Below are positions 43,880 through 58,000 of a DNA stretch of 64,000 nucleotides, piece after piece (the first letter of the stretch is position 1; the number at the start of each line of letters is the position of its first letter). The position numbers and the translations under genes are program-made. The notes under the pieces are model-generated. The model had not been told where the DNA came from. It did not search any database and was given only the letters and a program-made list of their open reading frames with translations. The DNA is from Sipunculus nudus (Eukaryota > Annelida > Sipuncula > Golfingiida > Sipunculidae): contig CM049314.1 of NCBI GenBank assembly GCA_026874595.1, forward strand, positions 12,888,729-12,952,728. Direction: 5' to 3'.

Positions 43880-45785
43880 CTTAGGTTAAATATCCAGTCA
43901 CTTGGGTGGGGGGGCGCTTTCATCCTGTCTTTTACTCCTCCGAAATCGAAGAGCACAATCGTTTAAGCTCTTCAGTTTGATGCTTAGAACGCAGACTAAG
44001 TTCTCCATGGTCATCTAGTTTTATATACATTTCATTTCATGAAAAAAATTGTTAAACGGTAATTAACAAAACATATCTCTGTATAAAAGTATTTGTAAAA
44101 TGCTGACCGCATTACATTTTATGGACGCGAGTCAATGTTTATGTTGTGGTCTACATCACCCTCTACACCATAGTAAATTATAAACTTATTTATTTTACAT
44201 GGATTATACAAATGATCTAGGCTCTCTTGGCTTAGCTGATGCCCCTACGTAGTGTCAAGAAGTTGGGGGGAAGCGGAACACCCGGACGGGCTTCTACAAC
44301 CCACCCTCATAGCCAACTCAGGATTCCTTTCCGGGTGGACGGCGGGGGAGAGCCGAGCGTTTACCCCTCAACTTTCCAGTTTATTGTCCTGATTGTTAAA
44401 TATATACAATTATGGCCTGCATATGGGTAGTAAATATATCTAACGGAGAGGTTCTTCTTTTGGTAATAACAGAATGAGTTGTATACTTTCCTCTCGCCAA
44501 ACCTCGTCTTTGGTTCCTTTACCTGCCTTAATCAATGACAATTATCGTGTAACTTCTTTATCTGTAATGATAGACTTGGATTCTGGTGATTTTAAAATAC
44601 TAATATATAATGTCCACTTTTGTTCTCATTATCTATGAATTATTTGAATAATGAAGCAACATCTTCGTGATAACAATCTTACCATATAATTTTATATATA
44701 TATATATACATATATATGGAAGAAAGGACTTGGGTCTAGGGGTATCTTTTTCTCTAATCGTCCGCCCTCAACACGCTCAATTCTGATTGACTAATTAAGA
44801 GCTCTCTGACTGACACATTTCATGATAAGAGCTGGCACTGACTTATGATTATCGGTACATGGAATCACGTTTTATATTAGAAGGTTTAACCTTCATGATA
44901 CATGGACTGCCTATATTCATTAAACTCAAATTTCTGACAGGGGCCCCTTTCCACTCTCCATGGACCGATGCATATCGTACACCATGTTTTCTATACGCAG
45001 CAGGTTTGCAAAAGAAACAAAATCATTGACACCAGATTTTAATATGAAGAAATAAAATGCCATAAGACTGGAATCGGTCATATTGTATACCTCACAGTAC
45101 GCAGTACGCTGAACATGTATTTACATAAAGACTCTGACGCATATTCCATGTAAAAAAAGTGTTACATCAAATATGCAAATCAAATACAAATTTATGATTA
45201 AAGATACTGAGATATGCACAGCAAAATATTTACAAAATGTCGAGGCAATAATTGATGCGGATTACATCTACGTCAGATGCGTTGATTCCCGTTCGTGCGT
45301 GTTTGTTCACAACATTATTCACGAAATCGTGAATGGAATCCAATGAAATTTTCAGGGCACCTGAGGAATAGGTCAATGAGGAAACGATTAGATTTTGGTG
45401 TGGGTCCGGATTATGATCCGAATCCAGGAATGACTTCCAGGAATACGTACAATTATGAGTTTACGTCTGCACGATTGAACACGGGAATAGGGGCAAAATT
45501 CATCATAATGTGTGAACAAACACACACACACACACGAACGTCAACGAACGGGAATGCACGGAGAGAGGCAACAAAGTTCAATGGTGCTATACCAAGGTGT
45601 GTACTGGGTACAGGATCGAGTATATAGGATCCACGAGGCGTTTTATGATTCATCCCTACAGGCTCCTCCCTGAAGGATTAGTCAGGTAGAATCAGCCAAG
45701 GTTCCTCGTTCAGGCCACAACAAAGAAACTTTAACGGATATATTCATGTCCGTGCGTGGATGTGTACGCAAACGCACCGACCAGC
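43880..45785. other. intergenic region downstream of the aminopeptidase gene
   Basis: Contains a short TA run near 44692-44707, a (CA)n run near 45519-45534 and scattered short frames (44239-44430, 45295-45627) without motifs. No convincing gene. Confidence 0.45.
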
Positions 45786-45789
45786 TATT

Positions 45790-45795
45790 TTTATT
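45790..45795 (-). terminator. candidate polyadenylation signal of the M1 aminopeptidase gene
   Basis: AATAAA on the minus strand lies about 170 bases downstream of the stop codon at 45967-45969, a reasonable 3' UTR length. The assignment is by position only. Confidence 0.4.
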
Positions 45796-45966
45796 CACTA
45801 CCAATTCAATAATTTCAGTTCACACCAAGCATTCTAAGTATTATATCCTATTAATTAGGATTGAATCACATCGCCACAGAAAGTCACTGAAATCAGCTCG
45901 TCATATTTAAATCCCTTTTATATTAACGGGAACAAGGAGTTAAAAATGTTTACTCCACATGCAGAT

Positions 45967-46194
45967 TCACATCATAAAGAAACCAGAGTCTGCTGGCGAG
46001 TTAATATCTGGGATAGACTGGTCTTGACTCAGCGGGATCACGTGACTCTGTTTAGCATTGACCTTCTGTAGCCAGGCTCTCATTGGTACCTCGTTCTCGT
46101 TCATCCAATCAATTTTACGCTTGATTGTCCTCCGTATAGATTCAAACATCCCCGCAGTGGTGCTGTCGCCGAGGAGGCCAGCGTATACCTCGAA
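45967..46194 (-). CDS. M1 aminopeptidase exon N (terminal)
   Basis: 75 codons and TGA, phase 0, acceptor TATTACCAG. Encodes the last helices, with SIRRTIKRKIDWMNENE corresponding to the family's (A/S)-x-E-x(3)-N-I-x-W-x-x-x-(N/H)E ending. About 32 further residues after the usual end are polar and unrelated to known domains. Confidence 0.93.
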   Translation of the reverse strand, partial: FEVYAGLLGDSTTAGMFESIRRTIKRKIDWMNENEVPMRAWLQKVNAKQSHVIPLSQDQSIPDINSPADSGFFMM

Positions 46195-49100
46195 CTGGTA
46201 ATATATGAAATTACATACCTAAGTAACATACAATAGACTCAATATCCGAGGAAATGTCTATTTCCCACTTTTTCAAGTGTCACGGATGAGATACAAATGT
46301 CAATGGTGACATATACAAAACAAATCCATTAGCAGATGCATGGTGTATCATAGATATAACCATTAACCGTGGATCAGGTGAATGACAACATGTACCCGGC
46401 CACTGAATAACGATATTTCAAGGAGGTTGTAAAAAATTAATGTTGATTTCTCTCATATTTTACCTTTATCCCTTTTCTATTTATTCTATGAAAATATAAG
46501 ACTTGGACTGTAACCAATCTTACATTTGTCACCATTTCATACAGAGGGTTCATATAAAGCGGATCGAGCTGTGACGCTAGTGAGGTTTGTGTTTCAAATG
46601 GAGCGGTGTGAACATCGGACATGCGCAACACCGACATCGAATCCGAGATATCCAAATATTTTCCACTGAGCAAAATGTTTACGTAATTATAATTGTATCC
46701 GCCAAAACAGAGTTTTGCGGATACTATGTTTTCAGCTGCACGCCGCCGCCGCCGCCGCCGCCGCCGCGTAGGTGTCCGGAGAACTCCTCCGTAACCGCTG
46801 GGCGGAATTTTCCGAAACCCGGGATTATGTTCGGGTCACATGTGAACTGCTGCGCCCCGATTTTGTTTTGACCTCTGACCTTTCCTCTGCGCTCTGCGTC
46901 CGTTTGTGCGTCTGTTTCCACACATAAACCCACATATCTCGGGAACTGTTTGACCGATCAGGAAAATTTTTTTGCACAAATGTAGCCCTCGGAGAGCTTT
47001 ATAACATACACCAAAAATGGTGGCGCCACCTACAACCATGTTTGCACAGTGTCCATCTGTTCGTCTGCCTTGGGTTAAAATCACTCATATCTCTGCAGTG
47101 ACTTGACTAATTCACCTGAAATTCCGCATGCTTAAACATCCTGGATAGCTTTTCTGATTTTATGACAGGTGGCGCCACCTACATTCACGTTTACGCTGCA
47201 GACATCCAAGCTCATATCTCGGGAACCGTTTGACCGATCAGGAAAATTCTTTTGCACAAATGAAGCCCTTGGAGAGCTTTATAACATACACCAAAAATGG
47301 TGGCGCTACCTGCAACCATGTTTGCACAGTGTCCATCTGTTTGTCTGCCTTGGGTTAAAATCACTCATATCTCTGCAATGACTTGACTAATTCACCTGAA
47401 ATTTGGCATGCGTATACATCCTGGATAGCTTTTCTGATTTTATGACAGGTGGCGCCACCTTCATTCACGTTTACGCTGCAGACATCCAAGCTCATATCTC
47501 AGGAACCGTTTGACCGATCAGGAAAATTTTTTTGCACAAATGTAGCCCTTGGGGAGCTTTATAACATACACAAAAAATGGTGGCGCCATCTGCAACCATG
47601 TTTGCACAGTGTCCATCTGTTCGTCTGCCTTGGGTTAAAATCACTCATATCTCTGCAGTGGTTTGACTAATTCACCTGAAATTCGGCATGCTTATACATC
47701 CTGGATAGCTTTTCTGATTTTATGACAGGTGGCGCCACCTACAATCAAGTTTACGCTGCAGAAATCCAAACTCATATCTAGGGAACCGTTTGACTGATTG
47801 GGCCAAAATTTTGCATGTGTATAAATCTCACATAGCTCTTTATCATACGCAAAACTGGTGGCGCCACCTGCAGCCATGTTTGCACAGCTCCCGTCTGTTT
47901 GTCTGCCATGGGATAAAATCACTCATATCTCGGCAGTGGTTTGACATATCTGCCTAAAATTTGGCAAGTTTATACATCCCCGACAGCTCTCTTGATTTTA
48001 TGACAGGTGGCGCCACCTGCATTCTAGTTTATGCAGCAGATATCCAAGCTCATATCTTGGGAACCGTTTGACCGATTGGGGCAAAGTTTTGCATGTGTAT
48101 AGTTCTCACATAGCTCTTTATCATACTCTAAACTGGTGGCGCCACCTGAAACCCTTTTTTGCACAGCGTCCATCTGTTTGTCTGCCAAGGGCAAAAATCA
48201 CTTATATACATGTAGTGGTTTGACTTATCTGCCTTAAATTTTGTATATGTATACAACTTGGACGGCTTTCTGGATTTTTTTGGTAGGTAGCGCAACCTAC
48301 ATACACAATTTGGCTGATGACATCCATGCTAATATGCAACACTTCACCCGTTCCACTCTGATTTAGGCGGATACAAGTAGTCGCTTGTCGACTACCCGTA
48401 TTCTAGTTATATATGTATTTATGTATTATATTAAACATGATAAACGCATCAATGGCCGCATACCATAAAATGCCAACCAGGAAATGGATCACAACTTTTA
48501 CCAGTGATTCCAGATGATTTTATATTGCATACATTAAACACTCACCTTCCGTAGATAGTCAGGTGTGGAGTACGTCTCGGTCAGGGCACGTAAGACACTG
48601 AATATGTAAAGTAAACATTATTCATTTTATTATCATACGTAATATTTTCAATTGAAGTCAAATATCATATTTTAACAGTTAGATAAGTATAAATGTTTTC
48701 TGATTATTCTCCTGATTGGTTAAGTTAATGATGAGTTCTTTCAGATATCAGTTTGACCGGGAAATGCACACATTATAGTGACAGGAAGGTACATGTGGCG
48801 GCAAACAATGGAAACTAGTTTGACAACCTGCCTCAGCACAGGACTGGCATATATTTAAGGCCAGCGTTTATTTTTCTGAGACATTGTTTTACCCTGGATA
48901 CTAAACAAGGCAGGCGACTATTTAAGGCCCGGCGTCAGACCGAGGAAATACGGTACCTTGCTATGTTAGTCATGAGGTTTTACCTGGAAGTCGGCTTCAT
49001 TTGCTTGGTCAAGAGCAGATCCCACAGAAGGTCTTGACCCAGTGGCTGTTTTGCGATATCTTCGATAATGGAGGTTTCATCAGTTCGCAGTCCAAACTGT

Positions 49101-52100
49101 AAGTATCTGAAAGTGACGAAATAATATATCATCACCACGCAAGTTAGTCATTTAAAAATATTTGTAGAATTATTTACATTATTACCCGCAGAGGGCAGCA
49201 CTAATTAACCTATAACATGTTTGGCGTGTGCAAACATCTATTTTTGTGGCCTCAACAAAAAGCACATCAAGTCATTGGCTACAAATGGTGAACCTACCAG
49301 CTATATGTTTATATAGTAAGTTGTTCAAATTCTTTAAAAATAGATGACAATGGAGGTTATTGGTTCGCTTTTTTCCATGAAAAAAAATTAGATTTAGACC
49401 TCATGTTCAGATGAGATTAACATAATGGCATATATTGGACCGTTTACATACGCGTACCGGTGGTAGACTATAATGAAAAATGGTTACTCTTGTGACCTCA
49501 GATATCCTATTAAAGGTTCTACTTTTATATTTAAAGCAAAGTAATTGTAATCGTTAGCAAAAATAGCAAAAACGTGGCTCCACAAGTTTTTCAGGAACTG
49601 ATAAAACCAATCATGATCAAAAGACATACAAGCTTTCAAGACACAAGGTGAAATCTAAACTCAAAAATACAATGAAATCGTATAATTAATTTAATCTTCC
49701 TTGATGTTCACTTAGAGGTTTCTGTGTGCTGCGGTTACGATTTGTAGTCTGTTAACGGACGGCCAGACGGACGACGGACGAAGCGCCATTTTTGCTATAT
49801 ATACCTCAATTACTTTCAGTCAGCTGAGCTAAAAATAATGCATACAGTATATTATTCTATAATCACTTTTTCATTATCCATTGTTTTCTTGTACAACGAA
49901 GCGCCTTCCGAAGGTTGTACTTCTCATAGGAGATGTATTCCGTATAATTTCTGTTGTACATCTCAAAAGCAAAGTTCCATTCCTCACTACCGCCAGATTG
50001 TATCCCATGACAGTAGACCACGGGTCGCAGGTCCGGGTGTATGCTAAAAATGAATAGAAATTTAAGATAGAAAATAACTTTTTTGCGGGGTGATAATATT
50101 ATATTGTTTAATTATAAAGTTTTAATATAAAATGAAGAGGAACCATCGTCCCCAATTCATCATATTTATGCAATTGAAAACAACTGAAATAAATTTGTCC
50201 TTCACTACATGAACTGTGCTACGTTATTGCGTCCTCCTCGGGAATATCGTTTCTTAAACAAAGGCACCGCAAAGCGGAGCATCCCCTCGCACGGGGCATC
50301 ATTAGAATAGGTGTATTACACTGTGTGGAATTAAGGAGGCAAGCTTTCTGGCCTTGACCTTTGCTCCTGTAACCTCAAACTAAATAGGGTTCTTCATTCA
50401 TAGGGGGGTGAGCCATGTATGAACAAGATGAAACTGACAGGTGTTGGTCAAAAGCTTTTTCATGAAGTAAGTGCTGTGGCCGTGACCATTTGACCCCGTG
50501 TCCTCAAAATCCATAGGTTTCTTCATCGATCCATGGGTAAGTGAGCCTTATTTGCAAGATGAAAGGTTTTGGTCACACGGTTTGGCTTTAAATGGGTCCA
50601 TAGGGTTTTTCAAGAAGTGGGACTGTGGCCATGACCTTTGACCCCGTGAACTCAAAATTGATAGGTGTCTTCATCCATGAGTAGGTGAGCCAAATGTGCA
50701 AGATGAAAGATATTGGTCAAACGGTTTGGCTTTAAATAGGTCCCCAAGCGTTTTGAAGAAGTGGGCCCTGTGGCCGTGACCTTTGACCTTGTACCCTAAT
50801 AATCGATAGGGTTCTTCATCTTTTGGTCGGTGAGCCATATGTGCAGGTTGACAGGTTTTGGTCAAACGGTTTGGCTATAAATTGACCTCCTTTGTAAACC
50901 CAAAACATTCCAAAGCCATGGTTACCAGGGTTATAACAATGGATCCCCAACTGAAACAGGTCAAGGATTTCATCTAATAGAAACCGAGCCAATCTTGAAT
51001 CCTACTATAATTTATGGATTCGGGCGTGGTCCCAAAAAGGGATTTCGTACCAAACTAAACACCTGGACTTGCCACCAAACCCTCTGCCCTGTTATAAATT
51101 CTCGCCTGGAGGCTGTCTTCGCAGTGCTTACGATTCGTATCCCCGAGCCCTTATCAAAGGGTGCCCCAAATGTAGAATGCGCATGGATTATTTTATATTT
51201 GACTGATAGATGTATAAAGAACGGATATATATGTACTGACGGGTTATGGTTCTTATTTTCCATCCACTTCCCGTATAGCTCTCTTGCTTTGGTGACGCAA
51301 GGCGCATAACCCCCATGGCAAGCAACGCTCACTATGTTCGTCCTGAGTGAACTGGAATTAAAAGTTGAAAAGAGTTGAAAAAAATTAATAATAAATTATC
51401 TTTGTAATCTTTCGAGAAACATCATTCTCTGAGCTCAAGCAATCAAGCCGAAACCCTTACATCCCAAAGGTTAAGAAGATTTCATATTTTAACAAGTTCT
51501 AAAAAGTCAAGAATAGAAGCTAAATTCTGTGCGTAGTATTCTAGTGGCGTTCTTTATATGTTGTCCATGTATATCGAATATCGTGCAAAAAACATATTAC
51601 TTTAGGAATAAATATGATAACCGTACTATAGGGTAAACATTTATCAAATTAAGTACTTGAAAGATGTGCAAGTGACGTCACAAAAACACATAAACCGAGA
51701 ACTGACTTAGCTGGTCCGCCAAGGTGTCTTCCAATAAATAACTTATTGATAATTGCCTTTCGATTCCATTCTCGATTTGATTAGAATAAACTATTGCATA
51801 ATATTCTGTTGGAGATGATGATATACTAAATAGGTTGACCTCATATGATGTTAAAATGAACATTATAATGTACCTGGATTAAAGTTGATCAGGTAATAAT
51901 TGAATCTTTTCCTCAGATACAGGGAGTACATTAAATTAAAGGACACGGGATTTTTGTTTGTTAAATAGCAGTGCTTAATACATCATGTACACCTGTCTCA
52001 ATTATAAGCTGCACATTGAAATACAATAATTGAAATAAATTCGCTTGATTTTTCATCTTTGTCGATGCAATGTCTCAATTGTCCGTTACACTGTTATAGT

Positions 52101-54849
52101 CCTGCTTATTATAGTGGACTGTACACTCATAAAAATGCTCTCACGCATAAAAAGGTGACTCGTCGTCGGGGATGTCCCAGCCAATGTGATCATACAGCTT
52201 CATGAGCACTCTGTCCATGAAATAACGCTGAAACAAACAAGTAACAATGATATGACTTAAATATGACGTTTACTGTCGCACTGATGCCACTGGGGCACTG
52301 ATGCCACCATTTGACATTTTAATAAAATTATAAAATTGTACCTAGCAAAATAATGCTCTGAAACCGCTCGCTTAGTCATGTGAACTAGTGTTACAAACAG
52401 TGGACCGGGCGCGATCACAGGCGTCAACATTAACCCAGCGAGTGCATCCCAAGGCCACTCTCACCAGAGGACTGAGTCTTAGTTATATTAATGCATGTCC
52501 AAATAAGGGGTATAAGCAGATGATTGTTTCTATAAATGTATTGTACATAATTATAGAATATCATGATTAGATGTTAGCGTGAGAATTTAGGTAAAAGAGC
52601 AAACGTGCCTAGTTTGATGTTAATTTCAGTACAGTTTAATACCGTGGGAGGCGGCTCTGTCTAGACGATCCCTATGGTAACATTGTTAATTGTAGACTTC
52701 AAACTCCGAACACCTGCATGTAATTTGTGACAGTCGACATAGTAGAGGGAAATGATTGGCCAGAATACGGTAGGGACTTGTGACGTCCGCAAGTATATTA
52801 GCCGTGGTTAAGAAGAAAATCGCTACAATTGCCCGATCAACGCGCCAGATTGTTGTAGCCTGACGATTGTCTGCAGTCTAGAGGCAAGTCTGCGTTCATC
52901 TGAGCATAGACAGCTGAGTGATGCTGTCTATATGCCTAAACAGGCACTGCCTGAAGAAGGCCACGTTGATACCTCTGAATTCAGAGCGGATATCGCAATT
53001 GCCGACGGACTGGTAATTCGGCGATGTATATCTGCTGTGAGCGCTTTCAGTAACAGGCCAAGGATATTATTTACACATGCAACTTTAGAGGTATTGGATA
53101 TCGTTGTGTGAAGATATATTCAATTACCTAGTGCTGGATGATTCCATGAGACATCAGCTGTGAAAGACATTGATTCTAAGTTCATATAGAATAGGAGTGG
53201 AGCCTTATATATTATCCAGAGCGAACGTGTACTCCGGCTAAGAACTGATGATGTATGGACACTGAGCATAAACAAGTGAAGTGATAGTGCTGTGTACACA
53301 GTGAGAGCAACCTGTGATGTGAGCGGCTTTGCATTCCGATATCACGTGTGCGCGTGTTTAGGCTCACAATCGGGTGCGAGGTACTGAGACTGTGCTGGGA
53401 TGGTTTTGCTGGGGAAACTTTTGTATAAATCAAAATAAACTTTTAGTTTAAAAGAATAGGCATAATATAGCCCCTGATTACGTCTTTGAGTTGGGCAAGA
53501 CCAATTTACCGATAAACAATATCTTGGAATAAGGTTTCAAAATGGCGAGGAGGGATAGTCTAATAACCGTAATCCATTATTGGCTCAGCCAATCAAGCCC
53601 ATTTACCTTTCAGGAAGAACAGGAAAAAAACAGACTTAAATTTAAATTTATTAATTTAAAAAAAATTTAACAAGAATAAATGATGAATGTATAAAGCATA
53701 ATTTAACCATTATCTACTGTACATATAATATAGCATTCAATCATTAAAGTTAACTTTAGCAACAAAAGAGGGAAATCAACTTGCTGGTCCAAGTCAAATT
53801 TGAAACAGGCTACGAGGAGGTGGTTTGAAAAAAGACATAAATTTATGTTTTCATTTGTTTTTAATATACAGTCACTGGGAGAGGGAGGGGTGTTACTAAC
53901 TGAATACCTAAGCCGATCCAACAAAGTAAGAGGTGTTTACCGGTAGATCAAATATACAATCGGTATGATACGATGATCATGGATGAACATTTATTTAATC
54001 TTTTATTTTCTTTTATTCTATTCAAAGGTGTATGCAGGCATCGGTATATAAATTATGATCGGATATTGAATCTGACTCATCTTGGCATTATCGACTCAAC
54101 CGACAAGCTGTATTACTGCTCAGGCAATAAGTGCCGTGAAACTGTTGTCGCCAAAACTAAAACGCATGGCACCTTGACAGTCGCTTCTCAGCGAAACGAC
54201 CTGACCTCGGACTATCAATTGTCCCGCCGTGAACCTTGTCCCTTACGACCATGAACAGTTTCTGTTTAATCGAACCCATGGCTGAGCCGTCAGTATCCGA
54301 TCGGTTATTAAGTCAGACCTATCTTAAGATGAATCAGATCGGAAAATGGCGCAACATGTACTACAGAGCCACACCTCAGTTAAGAAGCACGGGTGAATTT
54401 GGTTTTAATTTATGATGTATTAGTTTGTTTACAAACGGCTGTATGATAACAAATAAAATATATCCTTACGTGCCAGTCATCATAGGTTTCCGTGTTGAAG
54501 AAATATTCTTCGTATTCTGCAAACTTGATCATGGCGATTAACCAGGGAAGCCATTCGGTTTCGCTTTGTAGATATTCGGTTAATCTCAAGAAATCCAATT
54601 CCGTCATTCCCCCTTGCTTGTTGCTGCATGGTATAAGCATAAAATGGATAAAATTGTAAAAGTTTAAAAGCACAAAACTTAACACATATTCAATGGTTAA
54701 GTTTCCTTATGCTTTAGTTTCTTTTATAACCTTACAGAGCAAAAACACCGTAAATAACTTATACATGACATCATTGTTATTTTATGATTTCAATAAATGA
54801 ATGTGATTTAAAAGGAAATTTACGTGACTTCTCTCTCTCTCCCTCTGTC

Positions 54850-54900
<51 letters not shown>

Positions 54901-55035
54901 GATTAATATTTTATAATTACCGTACAAAGGTTTCAGCATCATACATCAATTTTCCTCTCGTGAATTTGTGGATCATCTGAAAATATTGATAATAATAAGA
55001 AAAACAATTATAATAAAATAATAATAATATTAATC

Positions 55036-55072
<37 letters not shown>

Positions 55073-58000
55073 TAACTAGATGTGGTCGAACAATGGTCTT
55101 CAGATGGCCCTGCGTTTCTTCTAGTGCTGGACTAGTTTACATATGAGTGAAAATTTAAGTTAAATTCAAATATATCACAAACAGAGACAGATTTTTATCA
55201 ATATGCATGAGGGAAAAAATCATACTGGATTAAAGAAGATATGTCTGAAATAATGTGTGCAATAGAAAATCACCAAACGTAGACTGTTAGCCATATTTGA
55301 TTTTAAGCAAGTCTGTAATTAAATAGGTCTGGAGCCCTCATAGTGACCAATGATCCCTGTAAATTTGGAAATGCTTAAGTCTATTGTTGTTTAGTTATCA
55401 CGCACGAAAGATAATCAGCAATTGGACAGTGGCGACCATATTGAAATTCCAACAGAACTGTAATTCTAAGGTCAGGAGCCCTTACAGGTACTGTAACAAT
55501 TCACATCCCTGTGAATTTAGGAAAGCTGCAGGAGGTTGTTGTTGAGTTATCGCAAACAAAAGAAAATCAGCAATTGGGCTGTGGCGGGCATATTGTAATT
55601 CCGACAGGTCTGTAATTCAATAGGTTTGGAGCCCTCATAGGTACCGATCATCCCTGTGAATTCGGGAAAGCTGCAGTAGGTTGTTGTTGAGTTATCGCGC
55701 ACGAAAGAAAATCAGCGATCAGGCTGTGGAGGCCATATTGGAATTCAGACAGGTCTGTTATTCAATAGATCTGGAGCCCTCATATGTACCAATCATCCCT
55801 GTGAATTTGGGAAAGCTGTAGTAGATTGTTGTTGAATTATCGCACGTGAAAGAAAATCAGGAATAGGGCTGTGGCGGCCATATTTGAATTCCGACAGGTC
55901 TGTAAATCAATAGGTCTGGAGCCCTCATACGTACCAAACTTCCCTGTGAATTTTGGAAAGCTGCAGCATGTTGTTGTTGAGTTATCGCGTGCGAAAGAAA
56001 ATCAGCAATTGGGCTGTGGCGGCCATATTGGAATTTCGACAGGTCTGTAATTCAATAGGTTTGGAGCCCTCATAGGTACCGATCATCCCTGTGAATTCGG
56101 GAAAGCTGCAGTAGGTTGTTGTTGAGTTATCGCGCACGAAAGAAAATCAGCGATCAGGCTGTGGAGGCCATATTGGAATTCAGACAGGTCTGTTATTCAA
56201 TAGATCTGGAGCCCTCATATGTACCAATCATCCCTGTGAATTTGGGAAAGCTGTAGTAGGTTGTTGTTGAATTATCGCGCGTGAAAGAAAATCAGGAATA
56301 GGGCTGTGGCGGCCATATTTGAATTCCGACAGGTCTGTAAATCAATAGGTCTGGAGCCCTCATACGTACCAAACTTCCCTGTGAATTTTGGAAAGCTGCA
56401 GCATGTTGTTGTTGAGTTATCGCGTGCGAAAGAAAATCAGCAATTGGGCTGTGGCGGCCATATTGGAATTTCGACAGGTCTGTAATTCAATAGGTTTGGA
56501 GCCCTCATAGGTACCGATCATCCCTGTGAATTCGGGAAAGCTGCAGTAGGTTGTTGTTGAGTTATCGCGCACGAAAGAAAATCAGCGATCAGGCTGTGGA
56601 GGCCATATTGGAATTCAGACAGGTCTGTTATTCAATAGGTCTGGAGCCCTCATATGTACCAATCATCCCTGTGAATTTGGGAAAGCTGTAGCAGGTTGTT
56701 GTTGAATTATCGCGCGTGAAAGAAAATCAGCAATAGGGCTGTGGCGGCCATATTTGAATTCCGACAAGTCTGTAATTCCATAGGTCTTGAGCCCTCATAG
56801 GTACCAATCATCCCCGTGTATTTGGGAAAGCTGCAGTATGTTGTTGTTGAGTTATCACGTGCGAAAGAAAATCAGCGATTGGGCTGTGGAGGCCATATTG
56901 GACTGACACGGTGATCACTGTAGGGGACCGCTTGTCAAGCGGGGCCCTAATAATAATAATCGCTTAAATAAAGCAAATGCAACGACAGTAATACAAGGTA
57001 AATTCCGGACTGAAAAAAAGAGTAACAAACATCCAGATATTTTAAATATACACTGCTTTTGTGAGCTTACGGGTATACATTTAGTCAATGCTTAGGGCAG
57101 AATTTAAGTCTTCACTTGTGTCAGTCGGGAATCAATAGGTCGAAATAACCCCAAGTTGCTGTCAGTGCACATTCATATATACATAAAAAGTGCATATATA
57201 TGTATGTGTGTGTGGTGTTAGGGCTGAAATGTGTGTGATCCATTCTTCTGTAATAGAATCCATGGGGCGTACATACAGTATCGACCACTAATGTAGTCGA
57301 GTCTAAACGATCCAGGTCCGAGTGCAAGTCCGGGTCCAGACAACTCAAGTCCGAGTCCAAGTCCGAGTCAAGGCTACTCGAGTCCGAGTCAAAGTCCGAG
57401 TCAAGGCTTCTCGAGTCTGAGTCCAAGTCCGAGTCCACCTTCTTTGAGTCCAGGTCAACGGGAATCCAAGGCCGAGTCAAATAAAATCTCCTTATTAAAA
57501 GAATTTTAAAATAAAAATTTGAGATTACCATGAATATGCTATGTCAGATTACAGTTTCTCACCTCGTGATTGTTGTTCAGCTGTTCACTAATTTTCTCCC
57601 ATGTCCCTCGGTCGTAGTTCACTCGGTAAAAGCCTTGGTATGCATAATTCCCAACAATGAAGTCAGGATCAAGGTTGTTAAGTTCTTAAAAGAAAATAAA
57701 ATCAATGTATCGTTAACAGTGTAACCCTCAATCATGCCTTCAACATATAAGTAAACAACCGTAAGGGTATCTTTTTTTACAGCTTGGTGGATTTCTCAAA
57801 GTGTAATATGAAACATTAGTTCGGAGACCAATCTAGATTCAAACGAAATGTCTTGACTCTTTTATTAGGACATAACTGTCTGGAAACGTTTCGCTTTTGA
57901 AAATTACAGTAACTAATGTAGCCTGAAGTGACCATGCGACCACTTTATCGAGGTCCGGTTGGTGGTCGTAATTTCACGGATTTACTGTACTATGAAATAT

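Noticed and set aside
46900-47950. Several 66-76 codon frames in the Helitron interior and their look-alikes at 6319-6816
   Set aside because: They recur because the ~280-bp units repeat; they run through hairpin palindromes on either strand and show no domain.
57121-57531. A 136-codon frame with a DSDLDS-type acidic repeat
   Set aside because: It is the translation of a hexamer microsatellite in the intron between aminopeptidase exons F and G.
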